Numbered from the stretch's first letter, positions 7,806-17,757 are shown. The stretch: DNA of 64,000 nucleotides from Pseudomonadota bacterium (GCA_023954855.1 JAGSGY010000011.1:39724-103723); one strand, 5' to 3'. The notes: generated by a model from the sequence alone, not told the origin. Made by a program: numbers and translations.

Positions 7806-9296
7806 ATGCAGTCTCTCGCGCGAATCCTTATGGTCATCCTGGCGACCTCTCTGCTGTTCGAGCCTCCGGCCGTCGCGGAGCCTGCCGACGCACCGACGAT
7901 CGAGCAGATGCTCGAGCCGATCACGAAGGAGCGGGCGTTTCGCTCGTTCCGTTCAGCTATGCAGGTCATCCACGTCGCGTCCGGCGAAGAGGTGTTCTCG
8001 CGTAGCGAAGAGCGCGCCCTCGTTCCCGCATCCACGATGAAGGCCATCACCGCTGCTACTGCCCTCCGGACGTTGGGGCCGGCCCACCGCTTCGAGACGG
8101 AGTTCCTCATCGACGGGAAGGTGGATGCCTCCGGAGTGCTCCGCGGGGACCTCGTCGTTCGAGGGGGAGGGGATCCCACACTGGTGGTCGAGAAGCTCTG
8201 GAAGATGGTGGTGGATCTGGAACTCGAAGGCGTCGAACGTATCGACGGCAACGTGATCTACGACGACAGCTACATGTCCAGGAACCACCGCATCGCAGGC
8301 TGGAACAAGGCCAACGACATCAAGCGCGGGCCGTCCTACTTCGCCCCCATCGGCGCGCTCTCGGTGAACTTCAACAACGTGTCCCTCGTGATTCGTCCCG
8401 GTGCCGAGGTCGGCAAGCCTGCCCGGGCCCGGCTCGAGACCGAGGCCGGCGACTACGTCGAGATTCACTCCGAGGAGCTGATCACCTCTGCTGCGGACGG
8501 CCGTCTGCGTCTGTCGATTGACAGGGTCGTAGAGGATGATGGCTCCATGGCCTTCACTCTCGACGGCTCGGTGCCCCTCGACATGGATGCTCGCCGTTTC
8601 TACCGCACCGTCGAGGATCCGACGGCCCACTTCATGGCGGTGTTCGAGGGCTTGCTGGACCGTCAGGGCATTCGGGTCGACGGTCGGCACAAGCGCGGAG
8701 CGGTTCCGGACTCAGCCGAGCGGATCGTGAAGCTTCGCTCGCCTCCGCTCACGGCCATCCTGATGGACATGAACAAGTTCTCGAACAACTTCATGGCTGA
8801 GCAGGTCACCCGCGCGCTCGGAGCCGAGGTCCACGGCGAGGGCTCAAATGATCAGGGAGTCAGGGTCATCACCGATTACATGGTCTCCCTCGGCCTTGAT
8901 GCGGACGACTTCGCCATCGCGAACGGCAGTGGCCTGTCTCGAGAGACGCGACTACAGCCCACCCACCTGACGGCGGTGCTCCTCGATATGGTCGATGATC
9001 CTCGCGTAGGTGCGGAGTTCCGTGCTTCGCTCGCGATCGCAGGGACGGACGGAACACTGTGGCGTCGCCTAAACGACCAGCCCGGGCGGTTGCGCGGGAA
9101 GACGGGGACGGTCGATGGCGTGCACTGCTTGGCTGGGTACATGGAGGCGGCCGATGGCGAGCTGTATGCGTTTGCCTTTCTTGCGAATGATATTCGCGGC
9201 GGCACCGGCAAGGTGAAGGGCATTCACGACCGTCTCGCGCGTAAGATCTTTGAGACCACATGGTCTCCGAACACGTCGGGGGGAGCGACTCAATGA
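7806..9296 (+). CDS. dacB: D-alanyl-D-alanine carboxypeptidase/endopeptidase (PBP4, peptidase S13)
   Basis: This periplasmic low-molecular-weight penicillin-binding protein trims or cleaves peptidoglycan cross-links. The 496-residue product has a signal peptide to about residue 25. The SxxK motif is PASTMK with Ser76 and Lys79, the SxN motif is in NKFSNNFMAEQ near 328, and KTG is in LRGKTGTVDG near 430. The glycine-rich VRGGGDPTL and DDSYM stretches typical of S13 enzymes are present. It stands alone, divergent from the SppA gene, with about 200 bases before the next gene. Confidence 0.93.
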   Translation: MQSLARILMVILATSLLFEPPAVAEPADAPTIEQMLEPITKERAFRSFRSAMQVIHVASGEEVFSRSEERALVPASTMKAITAATALRTLGPAHRFETEFLIDGKVDASGVLRGDLVVRGGGDPTLVVEKLWKMVVDLELEGVERIDGNVIYDDSYMSRNHRIAGWNKANDIKRGPSYFAPIGALSVNFNNVSLVIRPGAEVGKPARARLETEAGDYVEIHSEELITSAADGRLRLSIDRVVEDDGSMAFTLDGSVPLDMDARRFYRTVEDPTAHFMAVFEGLLDRQGIRVDGRHKRGAVPDSAERIVKLRSPPLTAILMDMNKFSNNFMAEQVTRALGAEVHGEGSNDQGVRVITDYMVSLGLDADDFAIANGSGLSRETRLQPTHLTAVLLDMVDDPRVGAEFRASLAIAGTDGTLWRRLNDQPGRLRGKTGTVDGVHCLAGYMEAADGELYAFAFLANDIRGGTGKVKGIHDRLARKIFETTWSPNTSGGATQ

Positions 9297-9408
9297 GGCT
9301 GTGTGGCTCGCCGCGGATGCCTCTGACCCGATAGGTGGGGGCGCCTAAGTTCGAGTTGCGAGCAATTTCTTGGACCTCGGGTCCACCCGACAAGGTCCGG
9401 TCGGACGT

Positions 9409-9438
9409 TTGACACCTCAAACGAGGCGACGGTATACC
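9409..9438 (+). promoter_or_regulatory. Sigma-70-like promoter for the envelope-machine operon
   Basis: A perfect -35 box TTGACA (9409-9414) is followed after 18 bases by TATACC (9433-9438). It sits 58 bases before the first gene of the cluster and is the strongest promoter-like sequence I see in the window. Confidence 0.6.
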
Positions 9439-9496
9439 CACCCGCCGACCGGCTCAGATACACTGCAGCGGGTTGGCGATCTCCGGAGACAGCTAG

Positions 9497-10162
9497 ATGC
9501 GAATTTCCACCGTGGCGCGAGCAGCAGCGTTCAGCGCTCTGCTCCTCGCAAGCACGGCCCTCGCGCAGGATGAGGGCGGCTTGAGTGATGGCGATTCCGC
9601 CGCAGCCGAGCCGGAGCTGCCCGATGCGGCGGCTACCGAGCGAAGCTTCAACAGAGAGCTACGCACCGTTGAGCAAGACGTCACGCGCCTCAAAGAGCGT
9701 GTGTTTCGGTCAAAAGCGACGCTGCAGCTTCTGAAGGAACTGGTCGTCGAGGGCGCGAGTCTCGGGTCGCGGGTGGTCATCCACCACGTCAACGAGATGG
9801 GGCCGTCCTACACGATGGAGTCGATTCAGTACTTCCTCGATGGGCGAAACGTCTACAACAACGCCGACTTCGAGGACGGTCTCGACCATCTTCGCGACAT
9901 GAAGGTGCATGAGCAGAGCGTGCCCCCCGGGCCCCACACCTTGCAGGTGCAGTACTCGCTGCGCGGCAACGGCTTCGGCATCTTCAGCTACCTGCGTACG
10001 TACTCGTTCAAGGTTCAGTCCTCGTTCGAGTTCGAAGTCGACGACGGTATGGCGACCTCAGTACGGGTCATCGCCGACGAGCACAAGGGCTTGACGCGGA
10101 CCTTCATGGACCGCCCCAACGTCAAGTACATGCCCGACACCCAGCCGATCCGGTCGGAGTAG
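9497..10162 (+). CDS. Secreted coiled-coil protein, first gene of the Agl/Glt-like cluster
   Basis: The 221-residue product has a signal peptide ending near LASTALAQ. A charged helical stretch (about residues 45-80, FNRELRTVEQDVTRLKERV) is likely coiled coil, and the rest reads as a beta-rich domain (GPHTLQVQYSLRGNGFGIF). I recognise no enzyme motif. Genes of similar layout sit beside TPR and Tol-type genes in Myxococcota, but I cannot name the family from sequence alone. It is 24 bases before the 774-residue TPR gene, with a promoter candidate upstream, so it should head the operon and act in the periplasm. Confidence 0.75.
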   Translation: MRISTVARAAAFSALLLASTALAQDEGGLSDGDSAAAEPELPDAAATERSFNRELRTVEQDVTRLKERVFRSKATLQLLKELVVEGASLGSRVVIHHVNEMGPSYTMESIQYFLDGRNVYNNADFEDGLDHLRDMKVHEQSVPPGPHTLQVQYSLRGNGFGIFSYLRTYSFKVQSSFEFEVDDGMATSVRVIADEHKGLTRTFMDRPNVKYMPDTQPIRSE

Positions 10163-10186
10163 GCGGTTTTCGCCAAGGAGCTGAGA

Positions 10187-12511
10187 ATGCCATTCCCGCT
10201 CGTGCGCCGTGGTCTTGTGGTGCGCCTTGCGACGCTGGGTCTACTGCTCGCTCCCGCGGTTTCGCTGGGAGCCGATTCGTTCAAGCAACGGATCAATGAG
10301 CTGACCAAGGCTGTCGACAACCTCGACGGACAGGCGCGCACGCTTGATTCCAGCATTGCGCCTGGACGGGGCATCCTCTCTCGCGAGATGGCGACGCTTC
10401 GCTACCAAGATGCCGTCTACGACTTCATGCTCGGCGAGTACGAGCCCGCTGCCGAGGAGTTCTTTTCTCTGGTCGCGAGCGGAGTCCTCACTGACGCCGG
10501 CCTCCATCGCGACAGCGAGTGGTACCTGGCGGAGTCCCTGTTTCAGATGGGGAACGCGGCCACAGCGGAAGGCCAGTACCAGTCGATCGCCTCGAACAAC
10601 AACCACCCGTTTCGCGAGGATGCTGTCAGGCGTCTTCTCGAGCTCTACGCCGTCACGGGTCAGTCCGAGCTGTTCTACGAGATCTATCGACGTGAGATCG
10701 TCTCGGGAAAGGTCGCTCCGAGTCCGCTGGTCACGTACACGGTCGCCAAGGCCTTCTACGCTCAGTCCGAGCGCACTGAGGCACGCGAGCAGTTTGCGCG
10801 CATTCCGGCCGAGTCCGAGTGGTATGCCCGCGCACGGTACTTCCTTGGCGTCATCGAAGTCGCTGGCGGAAGCTTTGAGACCGCGCTTCCGTACTTCCTC
10901 GAAGTGGCGGACTTGCCTCCGCAGACCGTGGCCGACCGTCAGGTGCAGGACCAGGCGTTGCTCGCCATCGGTCGTCTTCAGTATGAGCTCGGTCGCTACG
11001 ACGAGGCGAGTTCTGCCTACATCCGAATCGGCGGTGACTCCGAGTTTCTCGCGGACAAGCTCTACGAAGTGGTTTGGGTCTACGTGAAGCAAGAGCGCTG
11101 GGCAGAAGCCCTGCGCGCCGTCGAGGTGTTCCTCCTCGGCTTCCCGGAGCACGAGTACACCGCTCGCCTCAAGCTACTTGAAGGTCACCTGCACCTGCAG
11201 CAGGACCAGTATGAGCCGGCGCTGGTGTCGTACGAAGATGTGATCAGCGACTACACACCGGTTCGTGACCGCTTCGCTGATCTCGCGGGGTCCGACGATG
11301 ATCCTGGCCGCTATTTTCAGCGTGTGCTCGAGATCTCGCGCGGCGAGCTCTCTGCCGATCGCGCCCTTCCGGCATACGCGGTCGCGATGATGCTCGCGGA
11401 TGACGAGCTCTCTCGCTCGATCTCGGTGTACGAAGACCTCCTGATTCAGGAGGAGGTCGTTGCGACCTCCGAGGCGCTGATCGTCGAAATCAAGGATGCG
11501 CTGTCGAAATCCGAGTCCGTGGGTGGCTTTGGCGAGATTGCCTACCAGGCCTCGACCAACCAGTACCTCACGCTGCGCACTGAGCTCGATGTGCTCGCAC
11601 TCGAAGAAGAGTGGCTCATTAAGAACTCGCCGAACAAGCGTATGGCTGACGAGATCGGCCCGCTCGTCGTGCAACGCGACTCGATTGAGGCTCGCCTGGC
11701 TGACCAGGGCGGTACGGGAAGCTCAACGACTCCCGATCAGCCCGCTCCCAAGACCTACTCCGCCGAAGAGCGCCGCCGGATCGACCTGACCAAAGAGGTG
11801 GCGTCGCTCCGTGAGCAGGCTGAGCGGCTGATCGAGGTCGCTGCGGATCCGAGTGCAGACCCGGACGCCAAGGCCGAAGCAGCCCTGGCACTCGAGGACG
11901 TGGAACTCTCGCTCGCGGAGCAGGGAGCCAATCTTCAGGAACTCGGCGGCCCCCTCGAAGGCGACACGACTGTGAGCGTCGCTGGGTCTGGGTCTGGCGG
12001 TGGGGGTTGGGCGCTGGAGCTGTCACGGGAGATTCAGCAGCTGCGCGCCCAGTACCAGCCGTATCGACCTGCCGGTGACACGGGCCAGGCGGCGCTCATG
12101 AGTGCTCGCTTTGACGGCATGTACACGACGCTCGAGCACGACAGTGACTTGTACGCCGAGATCCTCGACCGCGTTGCGAGCGCACAGTCCTCTGAGATGG
12201 ACAAGATTCGCAGCCGTTTCGAGGCCGAAGTGCGGCAGGTCGAGCGCCAGAAGGGCGACCTCGTCGGGACACTCACCGAGGTCGAGAACGTGTCGGTAGC
12301 ACTGACGCGCGATGGCTTTGGCCGCCTAGAGGGCTTCTTCAGCGAAGCGCTTCTGGGAGCAGACGTCGGCATTGTCGACGTCTTCTGGGCCGAGAAGCTC
12401 GAGACAGGTGAGCGCCGCGAGCGACTCGCCGAGGAACGCAACGAGCTGATCGACGAACTCGAGAGTCGCTTCTCTCTGATTCGCTCCAAGCTCGGTGAGG
12501 AGAAGAACTGA
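10187..12511 (+). CDS. Large periplasmic TPR protein (774 aa), Agl/Glt-like cluster
   Basis: A signal peptide (to about residue 28, PAVSLGA) precedes a helical region and a run of TPR-like repeats from about residue 70 to 390, for example LRYQDAVYDFMLGEYEPAAEEFF and ARYFLGVIEVAGGSFETALPYF. The C-terminal half (about 500-774) is highly charged and helical, with coiled-coil character around VASLREQAERLIEV and EAEVRQVERQKG. Such proteins are scaffolds; no catalytic motif is visible. The ribosome site AAGGAG precedes the ATG. Its stop overlaps the next gene by one base (TGATG). In Myxococcus gliding loci comparable TPR proteins are periplasmic parts of the machine; exact orthology is not established here. 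Confidence 0.82.
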   Translation: MPFPLVRRGLVVRLATLGLLLAPAVSLGADSFKQRINELTKAVDNLDGQARTLDSSIAPGRGILSREMATLRYQDAVYDFMLGEYEPAAEEFFSLVASGVLTDAGLHRDSEWYLAESLFQMGNAATAEGQYQSIASNNNHPFREDAVRRLLELYAVTGQSELFYEIYRREIVSGKVAPSPLVTYTVAKAFYAQSERTEAREQFARIPAESEWYARARYFLGVIEVAGGSFETALPYFLEVADLPPQTVADRQVQDQALLAIGRLQYELGRYDEASSAYIRIGGDSEFLADKLYEVVWVYVKQERWAEALRAVEVFLLGFPEHEYTARLKLLEGHLHLQQDQYEPALVSYEDVISDYTPVRDRFADLAGSDDDPGRYFQRVLEISRGELSADRALPAYAVAMMLADDELSRSISVYEDLLIQEEVVATSEALIVEIKDALSKSESVGGFGEIAYQASTNQYLTLRTELDVLALEEEWLIKNSPNKRMADEIGPLVVQRDSIEARLADQGGTGSSTTPDQPAPKTYSAEERRRIDLTKEVASLREQAERLIEVAADPSADPDAKAEAALALEDVELSLAEQGANLQELGGPLEGDTTVSVAGSGSGGGGWALELSREIQQLRAQYQPYRPAGDTGQAALMSARFDGMYTTLEHDSDLYAEILDRVASAQSSEMDKIRSRFEAEVRQVERQKGDLVGTLTEVENVSVALTRDGFGRLEGFFSEALLGADVGIVDVFWAEKLETGERRERLAEERNELIDELESRFSLIRSKLGEEKN

Positions 12512-15500
12512 TGCGGCGCGTCACTCTGCTGTTGGCACTTGCGCTCGCGCTTCCCGCGGTCGCCCAGGATGTGCCGGCTCCCACAGGCTCTTCCGCCGAG
12601 AAGGTTGCGGGCTACAACGCCGAAGAGGCGGCCGCATACCGCGCTGTCAAGGAGCGCTTCGCCTCTCGTATGGCCGAGTTCGAGGCCGATACGCGCGCGT
12701 TCGTCGACCGAAAGGAAACGATCGAGCGGGACAAGCTGTCCGCGAATTACGACGGCGTGATCTCGACCCTCGAGTCCGCCGAGACCGGCCAGCGGGAACA
12801 GGCGATCACCCGCATGGAAGCCTTCCTCGAGAAGTATGCGGTGAGCGACTACCACGATCATGTCCGCTTCCGCCTGGCCGAGATGCACTTCGAACTCGCC
12901 CGCGAGACGTGGCTGACCGAGGGTGCCGAGTTTGAGCGCCTTGCCGCCGAGCTTGGATTTGACCGCCTCGATGAGCTCCCGCCAGAGCCGAAGGTCGATT
13001 TCTCTCGGTCGCTGGGGCTGTACGAAGAGATCTTGGCTGCGAATGCCGACCGCCCCACTGACCAAAAGTACCAGTTCATGGACGGCGTCCACTACATGAT
13101 GGGCTGGTGCTACAACGAGCCCAACGCCGCTCAGTACGACGAAGACACGTCGCTCGTCTCGTACAGTGCTCTGGTCGATGGGTATCCGGATTCGGGCCTA
13201 GCGGATCCCGCGCACCTCTTCATCGGCAACTTCCACTTCGACCGCAACGATCTCGGTCCGGCGCTGGAGCACTACCAGGCTGTCTTCGATAAGGGCTCCG
13301 AGGGCGACTACTACATTGCGTCCCTCTACCAGCTGGCTTGGGCCTTCTACAAGCAGGCCAATGAGCCTGAGGAGTACGACCAGGCCCTCGACATGTTCGC
13401 TCAGGTACTTGATGACTCCGAGATCTCGCTTCGCGAGAGTGGGCGCGAGTCCGAGTACGCTCCGGACGCCATCAAGTACATGGCGATCTCGATCTCTGAC
13501 ATCGGCGACAAGATGGGCGAGGACCCAGTCGCGGTGGCCCAGGGCTATTTCTCGCGTAGCACCCCGGGCTCCTATGAGCGGGACGTTTACGTCGAGCTGG
13601 GCGAGGTGCTTACGCAACAGGCTCGTTGGGAAGAGGCCATCGCGGTCTACCGCCATCTCCAGAATGAACCTCGTTGGGCCGAGAGCGCTGAGAACCCAGA
13701 CTGGCAGATGAAGATTGTGCGGCTCTGGCTGCAGCCCGAGCCCCCGGACCTCGCGGCATCCGCGGCGGCGCGGATCGAGCTGACCGAGCGCTACGCTGAC
13801 GGCTCAGATTGGTGGGTGTCGAACCGGAGCAACCCCGAGGCGCTCGCCACGGCTCGGGCCTACATCGAGGCATCGCTGGCCGACGTAGCCATCGAGTACC
13901 GCCTCAATGCGGACAAGACGGGCAACCCAGACGACTACTCGCTCGCAGCTGCGAAGTTCCGCGAGTACATGGACAAGTTCCCGATCTCCGACGACTACTA
14001 CCAGATTCAGTGGTACCTGTCGGACACCCTGTACCGGGGTGGCTTCCACGACGAGGCCTTGGCTGAGAACGCCGACCTGATCCGTACCCAGCGCGCGCAC
14101 GACTACGGCGACGCGGCCACCTACTTCTCCATGGACGCGACCCTTTCGTTGCTCCAAGAGAACAACGCGCCCCCGAAGCTCTCGGAAGAGTTGCTCGACC
14201 CCGAACAGCGTCAGCTGGCTCTCGAGCTCAAGGGGCCGCTCTGGGTGGTTCCGCGGAAGGGCGCCGTTGAGCGCACTTACGAGGCTGGCACCAAGCAGAT
14301 CAAGGTGCACTCCCTTGGCGAAGACCACGTCGACTTCATGGCGGCGGCAGACCTCGTGCTTCAGCATGAGTTCTCGGAAGAAGCCATCGAGGGACTGCCG
14401 GATTTCCAGGCCGTCCTCGCACAGCGTCGCCACAAGGTCATGTACCTGATCGGGCAGACCCTGTTCTTCCACAACCGCTACGACGAGGCTCGTCCGAGGC
14501 TCGAGAAGCTGGTTGAGGAATACCCGCAGACCAACGAAGGCGCCTTCGCCGCTGGCCTCCTAGTCACCAGCTACCAGATCGAAGAGAACCTCGCGGAAGT
14601 GCGCCGTCTCACGACCCGCTTTGCGACGATGCAGCTCGGCGAGGATGCCGAGTTCATCGCTGCCCGTCAGGCCGAGTTCAAGAACCTGCTCGAGGGCACG
14701 GCCTTCAAGCAGGCACTCGCGTTCGTTGACGCAGACGATCGCGCCTCCGCCGCCGCGAGCTTCCTCTCCTTCACCGAGGAGTTCCCGGAGTCCGAGTACG
14801 TCCCGCTAGCGCTTTACAACTCGGCGAACAGCTATGAGCTGATCGGTGAGGCGGCCAGGGCAAACGAGCTCTTCGAAGAGTACGTGAATCGGTACCCGGA
14901 CGACGACCGCTCGCGAGCCTTGTACTTCCGTATCGCCGCGAACTACGAAGCGACCTTCGAGCTCGAGAAGGCTGTCGACTACTATGGTCGTCTGGTCCAG
15001 CGTTTCCCGGACTACACGGACACACCGAACGCGATCTACAACTCGTCGTTCCTGCTCATCGGCATGGGTGACCACGCCGGTGCAGCCAAGGGCTACATCG
15101 AGTACGCCACGAAGTACCCCGACTTGCTCGACCGTGAGGAAGTCTACTTCGAGGCTGGAAAGCAGTGGGAAGAAGTAGGGGACCGCGAAGCTCGTCGCTT
15201 CTACGAGGGCTACCTCGCGGAATGGGGCTTCTCGAACCCAGACCATGCGCTGTACGCGAAGTATTGGCTCGCACAGATGCACCGCGACTCCGGTCGGGTC
15301 ACCAAGTACCGGGCCATGATGGATGAGATCGTCGAAGACTACGACCGTCTTGTTTCCGAAGGTCTTCCCGTTCGCGCCGGCCGTGGCTATGCGGCAGGAC
15401 GTGCATTCGAGTTGCTCGAAGAGGAGTACGCGACGCTGATCGCGGACAAGCTGATTCGCGACGAGGCGAAGGACGCCGAGCTGATCTTCCAGATCAAGCC

Positions 15501-15936
15501 TGGCCAAGTCGTCGAGTTCGAGAAGAAGGCCCTCGATATCGTCACTCGCTACCAGGACTTTGAGTACAGCGGCGCCGCGTTGTACTTGGCTGGCTCCGGT
15601 TATCTCTACCTTGCCGACCTGGGCTACAGCATCGAGTGCCCACGTGGCTACTCCGAGGCAGAGTGCGACCTGTTCATGGAAGTCATCTACGCCGAGGGCT
15701 ACCCGCAGTTTGATGCGGCGCAAGCCAAGGCTGTGGCCCGCTTCGAGCGGATCATCAAGACGGCGAGTGACCAGAAGCAGTACAGCGAGTGGGTGGGCAA
15801 GGCCTACGACGCGCTCAACGAGCTCGATCCCAAGGGCTACCCGGCTCTGAAGCTCGAGATTCGCGGTGAGCCCCGGGCTGCCGATGTGCCGCCGATTCTA
15901 CCGGTTACTGCAGCACCCAACGAGGAGGCCAACTAA
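12511..15936 (+). CDS. Very large periplasmic TPR protein (1141 aa), possible GltD/AgnA-like component
   Basis: A signal peptide (LLLALALALPAVAQD) leads into about 1,100 residues dominated by TPR-like helical pairs, with repeated A-x-F-x-x-A and Y-P-x-S/T-x-x-A-x-x-A patterns such as YPQTNEGAFAAGLLVTSYQ and FPESEYVPLALYNSANSYEL. Glu, Asp and Tyr are abundant. The size, order and neighbours fit the large TPR component (GltD/AgnA or NfsD) of the Myxococcus Agl-Glt and Nfs machines, but this is inferred from context rather than aligned. It overlaps the genes on both sides by one base (TGATG, TAATG), so three TPR genes are translationally coupled. Confidence 0.8.
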   Translation: MRRVTLLLALALALPAVAQDVPAPTGSSAEKVAGYNAEEAAAYRAVKERFASRMAEFEADTRAFVDRKETIERDKLSANYDGVISTLESAETGQREQAITRMEAFLEKYAVSDYHDHVRFRLAEMHFELARETWLTEGAEFERLAAELGFDRLDELPPEPKVDFSRSLGLYEEILAANADRPTDQKYQFMDGVHYMMGWCYNEPNAAQYDEDTSLVSYSALVDGYPDSGLADPAHLFIGNFHFDRNDLGPALEHYQAVFDKGSEGDYYIASLYQLAWAFYKQANEPEEYDQALDMFAQVLDDSEISLRESGRESEYAPDAIKYMAISISDIGDKMGEDPVAVAQGYFSRSTPGSYERDVYVELGEVLTQQARWEEAIAVYRHLQNEPRWAESAENPDWQMKIVRLWLQPEPPDLAASAAARIELTERYADGSDWWVSNRSNPEALATARAYIEASLADVAIEYRLNADKTGNPDDYSLAAAKFREYMDKFPISDDYYQIQWYLSDTLYRGGFHDEALAENADLIRTQRAHDYGDAATYFSMDATLSLLQENNAPPKLSEELLDPEQRQLALELKGPLWVVPRKGAVERTYEAGTKQIKVHSLGEDHVDFMAAADLVLQHEFSEEAIEGLPDFQAVLAQRRHKVMYLIGQTLFFHNRYDEARPRLEKLVEEYPQTNEGAFAAGLLVTSYQIEENLAEVRRLTTRFATMQLGEDAEFIAARQAEFKNLLEGTAFKQALAFVDADDRASAAASFLSFTEEFPESEYVPLALYNSANSYELIGEAARANELFEEYVNRYPDDDRSRALYFRIAANYEATFELEKAVDYYGRLVQRFPDYTDTPNAIYNSSFLLIGMGDHAGAAKGYIEYATKYPDLLDREEVYFEAGKQWEEVGDREARRFYEGYLAEWGFSNPDHALYAKYWLAQMHRDSGRVTKYRAMMDEIVEDYDRLVSEGLPVRAGRGYAAGRAFELLEEEYATLIADKLIRDEAKDAELIFQIKPGQVVEFEKKALDIVTRYQDFEYSGAALYLAGSGYLYLADLGYSIECPRGYSEAECDLFMEVIYAEGYPQFDAAQAKAVARFERIIKTASDQKQYSEWVGKAYDALNELDPKGYPALKLEIRGEPRAADVPPILPVTAAPNEEAN

Positions 15937-17258
15937 TGCGCACTCTCGCTTCATTGGCCCTTCTTGGAATGGTCGCCTGCGGTCCGAAGAACGGCGGCGT
16001 CGAGAGTCCTGCGGCCACGCCGGCTGAAGAGCCGGCGGCGTCCGCACCGGACGAAGGCGGCACGACCCCCGAACCTGCGCCAGCAGCACCGACCTCCGAG
16101 TCCGTGTCCAAGGCGGACGCGGCGGCGTACGACAAGATCAACGAGGCTGTGGCGCTGCTCGACCCCGGGAAGAACAATCACAACCCGGCGGGCGCAAAGA
16201 CAATTCTGTCCCAGGTCATTGCCTCGAACCCCGATATCGCCACTGCCCACCTGAACATGGGAGTCGCTAAGCACCAGATGGGCGACCTGGCCGGTGCTCG
16301 CTCCAGCTACATGTCCGCTGGCGACTTGGACAGAGAACTGTCCTTCGTACCTCTGTACATGGGGCGCTTGCAGGAACAAGCTGGGCGTCCGGATCTTGCT
16401 CTTGCGCAGTACAAGGCCGCAGTGGAGAAGTCGCCGAACGACATCATTCTCCGCGAGGCGCTCGTCGGTGGCCTCGTCCAAGCAGGTGAGATCGATGAGG
16501 CCATCCGGCAGGCCAAGGATGCCCTCAAGGTGAATACGCAGAGCGTTCAGCTCTACAACAGCCTTGGGCTGGCCTATCTACAGAAGGGCGAGATCGCGCT
16601 TGCGCGCTTCGTCTTCGAGAAGGCACGCAACACGGTCGAGGGAGCGGACGAGAGCGCGGCAATCCACGCCAATCTCGGACGAGTCCTGCGCCAACAGGAA
16701 GACCTGCCGAACGCACGGTTCCATCTCACGAAGTCGGTCGAGCTCGACGAACGCTACCTCCCTGGTCTCGTCTTCCTGTCGGACCTCTACCTAGAGGACC
16801 GGAACTACGGTGATGCCGTTGGTCTCCTCGAGAAGGCCAAGGCGCTCGACGGACGGAACTTCTGGATTCTGCTCAACCTCGGTATCGCCTACCGAGGCAC
16901 CGATGAGTTCGACAAGGCAGAAGCTGCCTACGAAGAGGCCATGAAGGTCGACGCCGAGAACCCGGCGCCGATGTTCAACATGGGCATTCTCGATGGCGAC
17001 TATCGCAAAGACTACGGCAAGGGCATCAAAGCGCTTCAGTCGTACATCGACATGGGCGGCGAACGGGCCGATGTCGCTGCGAAGTACATCGAGGGACTCG
17101 AGAAAGAGAAGCGTCGCGCCGAGCGGCGCCGTCAGCGAGAAGAGCAGCGCAAGCAGGCTGAGGCCGAGGCCGCAGAGCGGCAGCGTTTGCTTGAACAGGA
17201 AGCTGCCCAGGGTGGGGGAGAGGAGACTCCCGCACCCGCACCTGAAGGAGGCGAGTGA
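15936..17258 (+). CDS. TPR lipoprotein, AglT/GltE-like
   Basis: The 440-residue product starts with a short signal peptide and lipobox (GMVACG), then a Pro/Ala/Glu-rich linker to about residue 60. At least six TPR units follow, for example TAHLNMGVAKHQMGDLAGA and VQLYNSLGLAYLQKGEIAL. The end is a strongly basic then acidic helix (EKEKRRAERRRQREEQRKQ, then a Pro/Glu tail). This architecture matches the AglT/GltE lipoprotein of the Myxococcus gliding complex. It would be anchored in a membrane leaflet, probably the outer membrane. The ribosome site GAGGAGG precedes an ATG that overlaps the upstream stop (TAATG). Confidence 0.84.
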   Translation: MRTLASLALLGMVACGPKNGGVESPAATPAEEPAASAPDEGGTTPEPAPAAPTSESVSKADAAAYDKINEAVALLDPGKNNHNPAGAKTILSQVIASNPDIATAHLNMGVAKHQMGDLAGARSSYMSAGDLDRELSFVPLYMGRLQEQAGRPDLALAQYKAAVEKSPNDIILREALVGGLVQAGEIDEAIRQAKDALKVNTQSVQLYNSLGLAYLQKGEIALARFVFEKARNTVEGADESAAIHANLGRVLRQQEDLPNARFHLTKSVELDERYLPGLVFLSDLYLEDRNYGDAVGLLEKAKALDGRNFWILLNLGIAYRGTDEFDKAEAAYEEAMKVDAENPAPMFNMGILDGDYRKDYGKGIKALQSYIDMGGERADVAAKYIEGLEKEKRRAERRRQREEQRKQAEAEAAERQRLLEQEAAQGGGEETPAPAPEGGE

Positions 17259-17500
17259 TGAAGCGCATTGCCCTCGCGATCGTCGTCATAGTGAGCACGC
17301 TCTCCGTCTGGTCTAGCTCCGATGCCGAGGCTGCTCGGAAGCGCATCAGCTTCGAGGAGACTCAGATCACGGCTGAGGTGCAGAAGCCTCAGGTTGCCGT
17401 CTTCATCAGTCGGGAAAACCTCCACAAGGGGTATCGACTGGAGCTCCGCGAGAGCTTCATTCCTCGCATTCTCGAGAGCGTCGAGCGCGCTCCCTTCTAG
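17258..17500 (+). CDS. Very small secreted protein of the Agl/Glt-like cluster
   Basis: The 80-residue precursor has a signal peptide (KRIALAIVVIVSTLSVWSS, cleavage near AEA) and a mature part of only about 55 residues: a charged segment followed by PQVAVFISRENLHKGYRLEL. I recognise no family. Conservation of a tiny secreted gene between the TPR lipoprotein and the motor genes would argue for a linker or regulator role. I chose the ATG at 17258 because GGAGG lies 7-8 bases upstream; an in-frame GTG at 17255 is possible. The 257 bases after it hold no gene and no promoter I would trust. Confidence 0.7.
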   Translation: MKRIALAIVVIVSTLSVWSSSDAEAARKRISFEETQITAEVQKPQVAVFISRENLHKGYRLELRESFIPRILESVERAPF

Positions 17501-17757
17501 TCTTCGGTCGTAGCGCTGCGCGATCGTCAGCCCACCGGTGATCGTCATTGAGGCACACCTTGCTTCCCCTTGACGAACCGACGTGGCCTGATGTGGTCGA
17601 TAGAAGCGGCAAACCCGTCCGTCAGTAAGCTCTGACAGGCTCCTGACGATCCCATACTCACCAAAACCGGCCCGGTCGTTTACAGTCCCCGGGTCCTGCA
17701 ATCCGCCCTCACCGGTCAGACCGGGTGGGGGAGATAAACCCAGCGGAGTCTCACGAC

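Noticed and set aside
17570..17602. TTGACG as a -35 for the motor operon
   Set aside because: No acceptable -10 lies at 16-18 bases, so I do not call a promoter.
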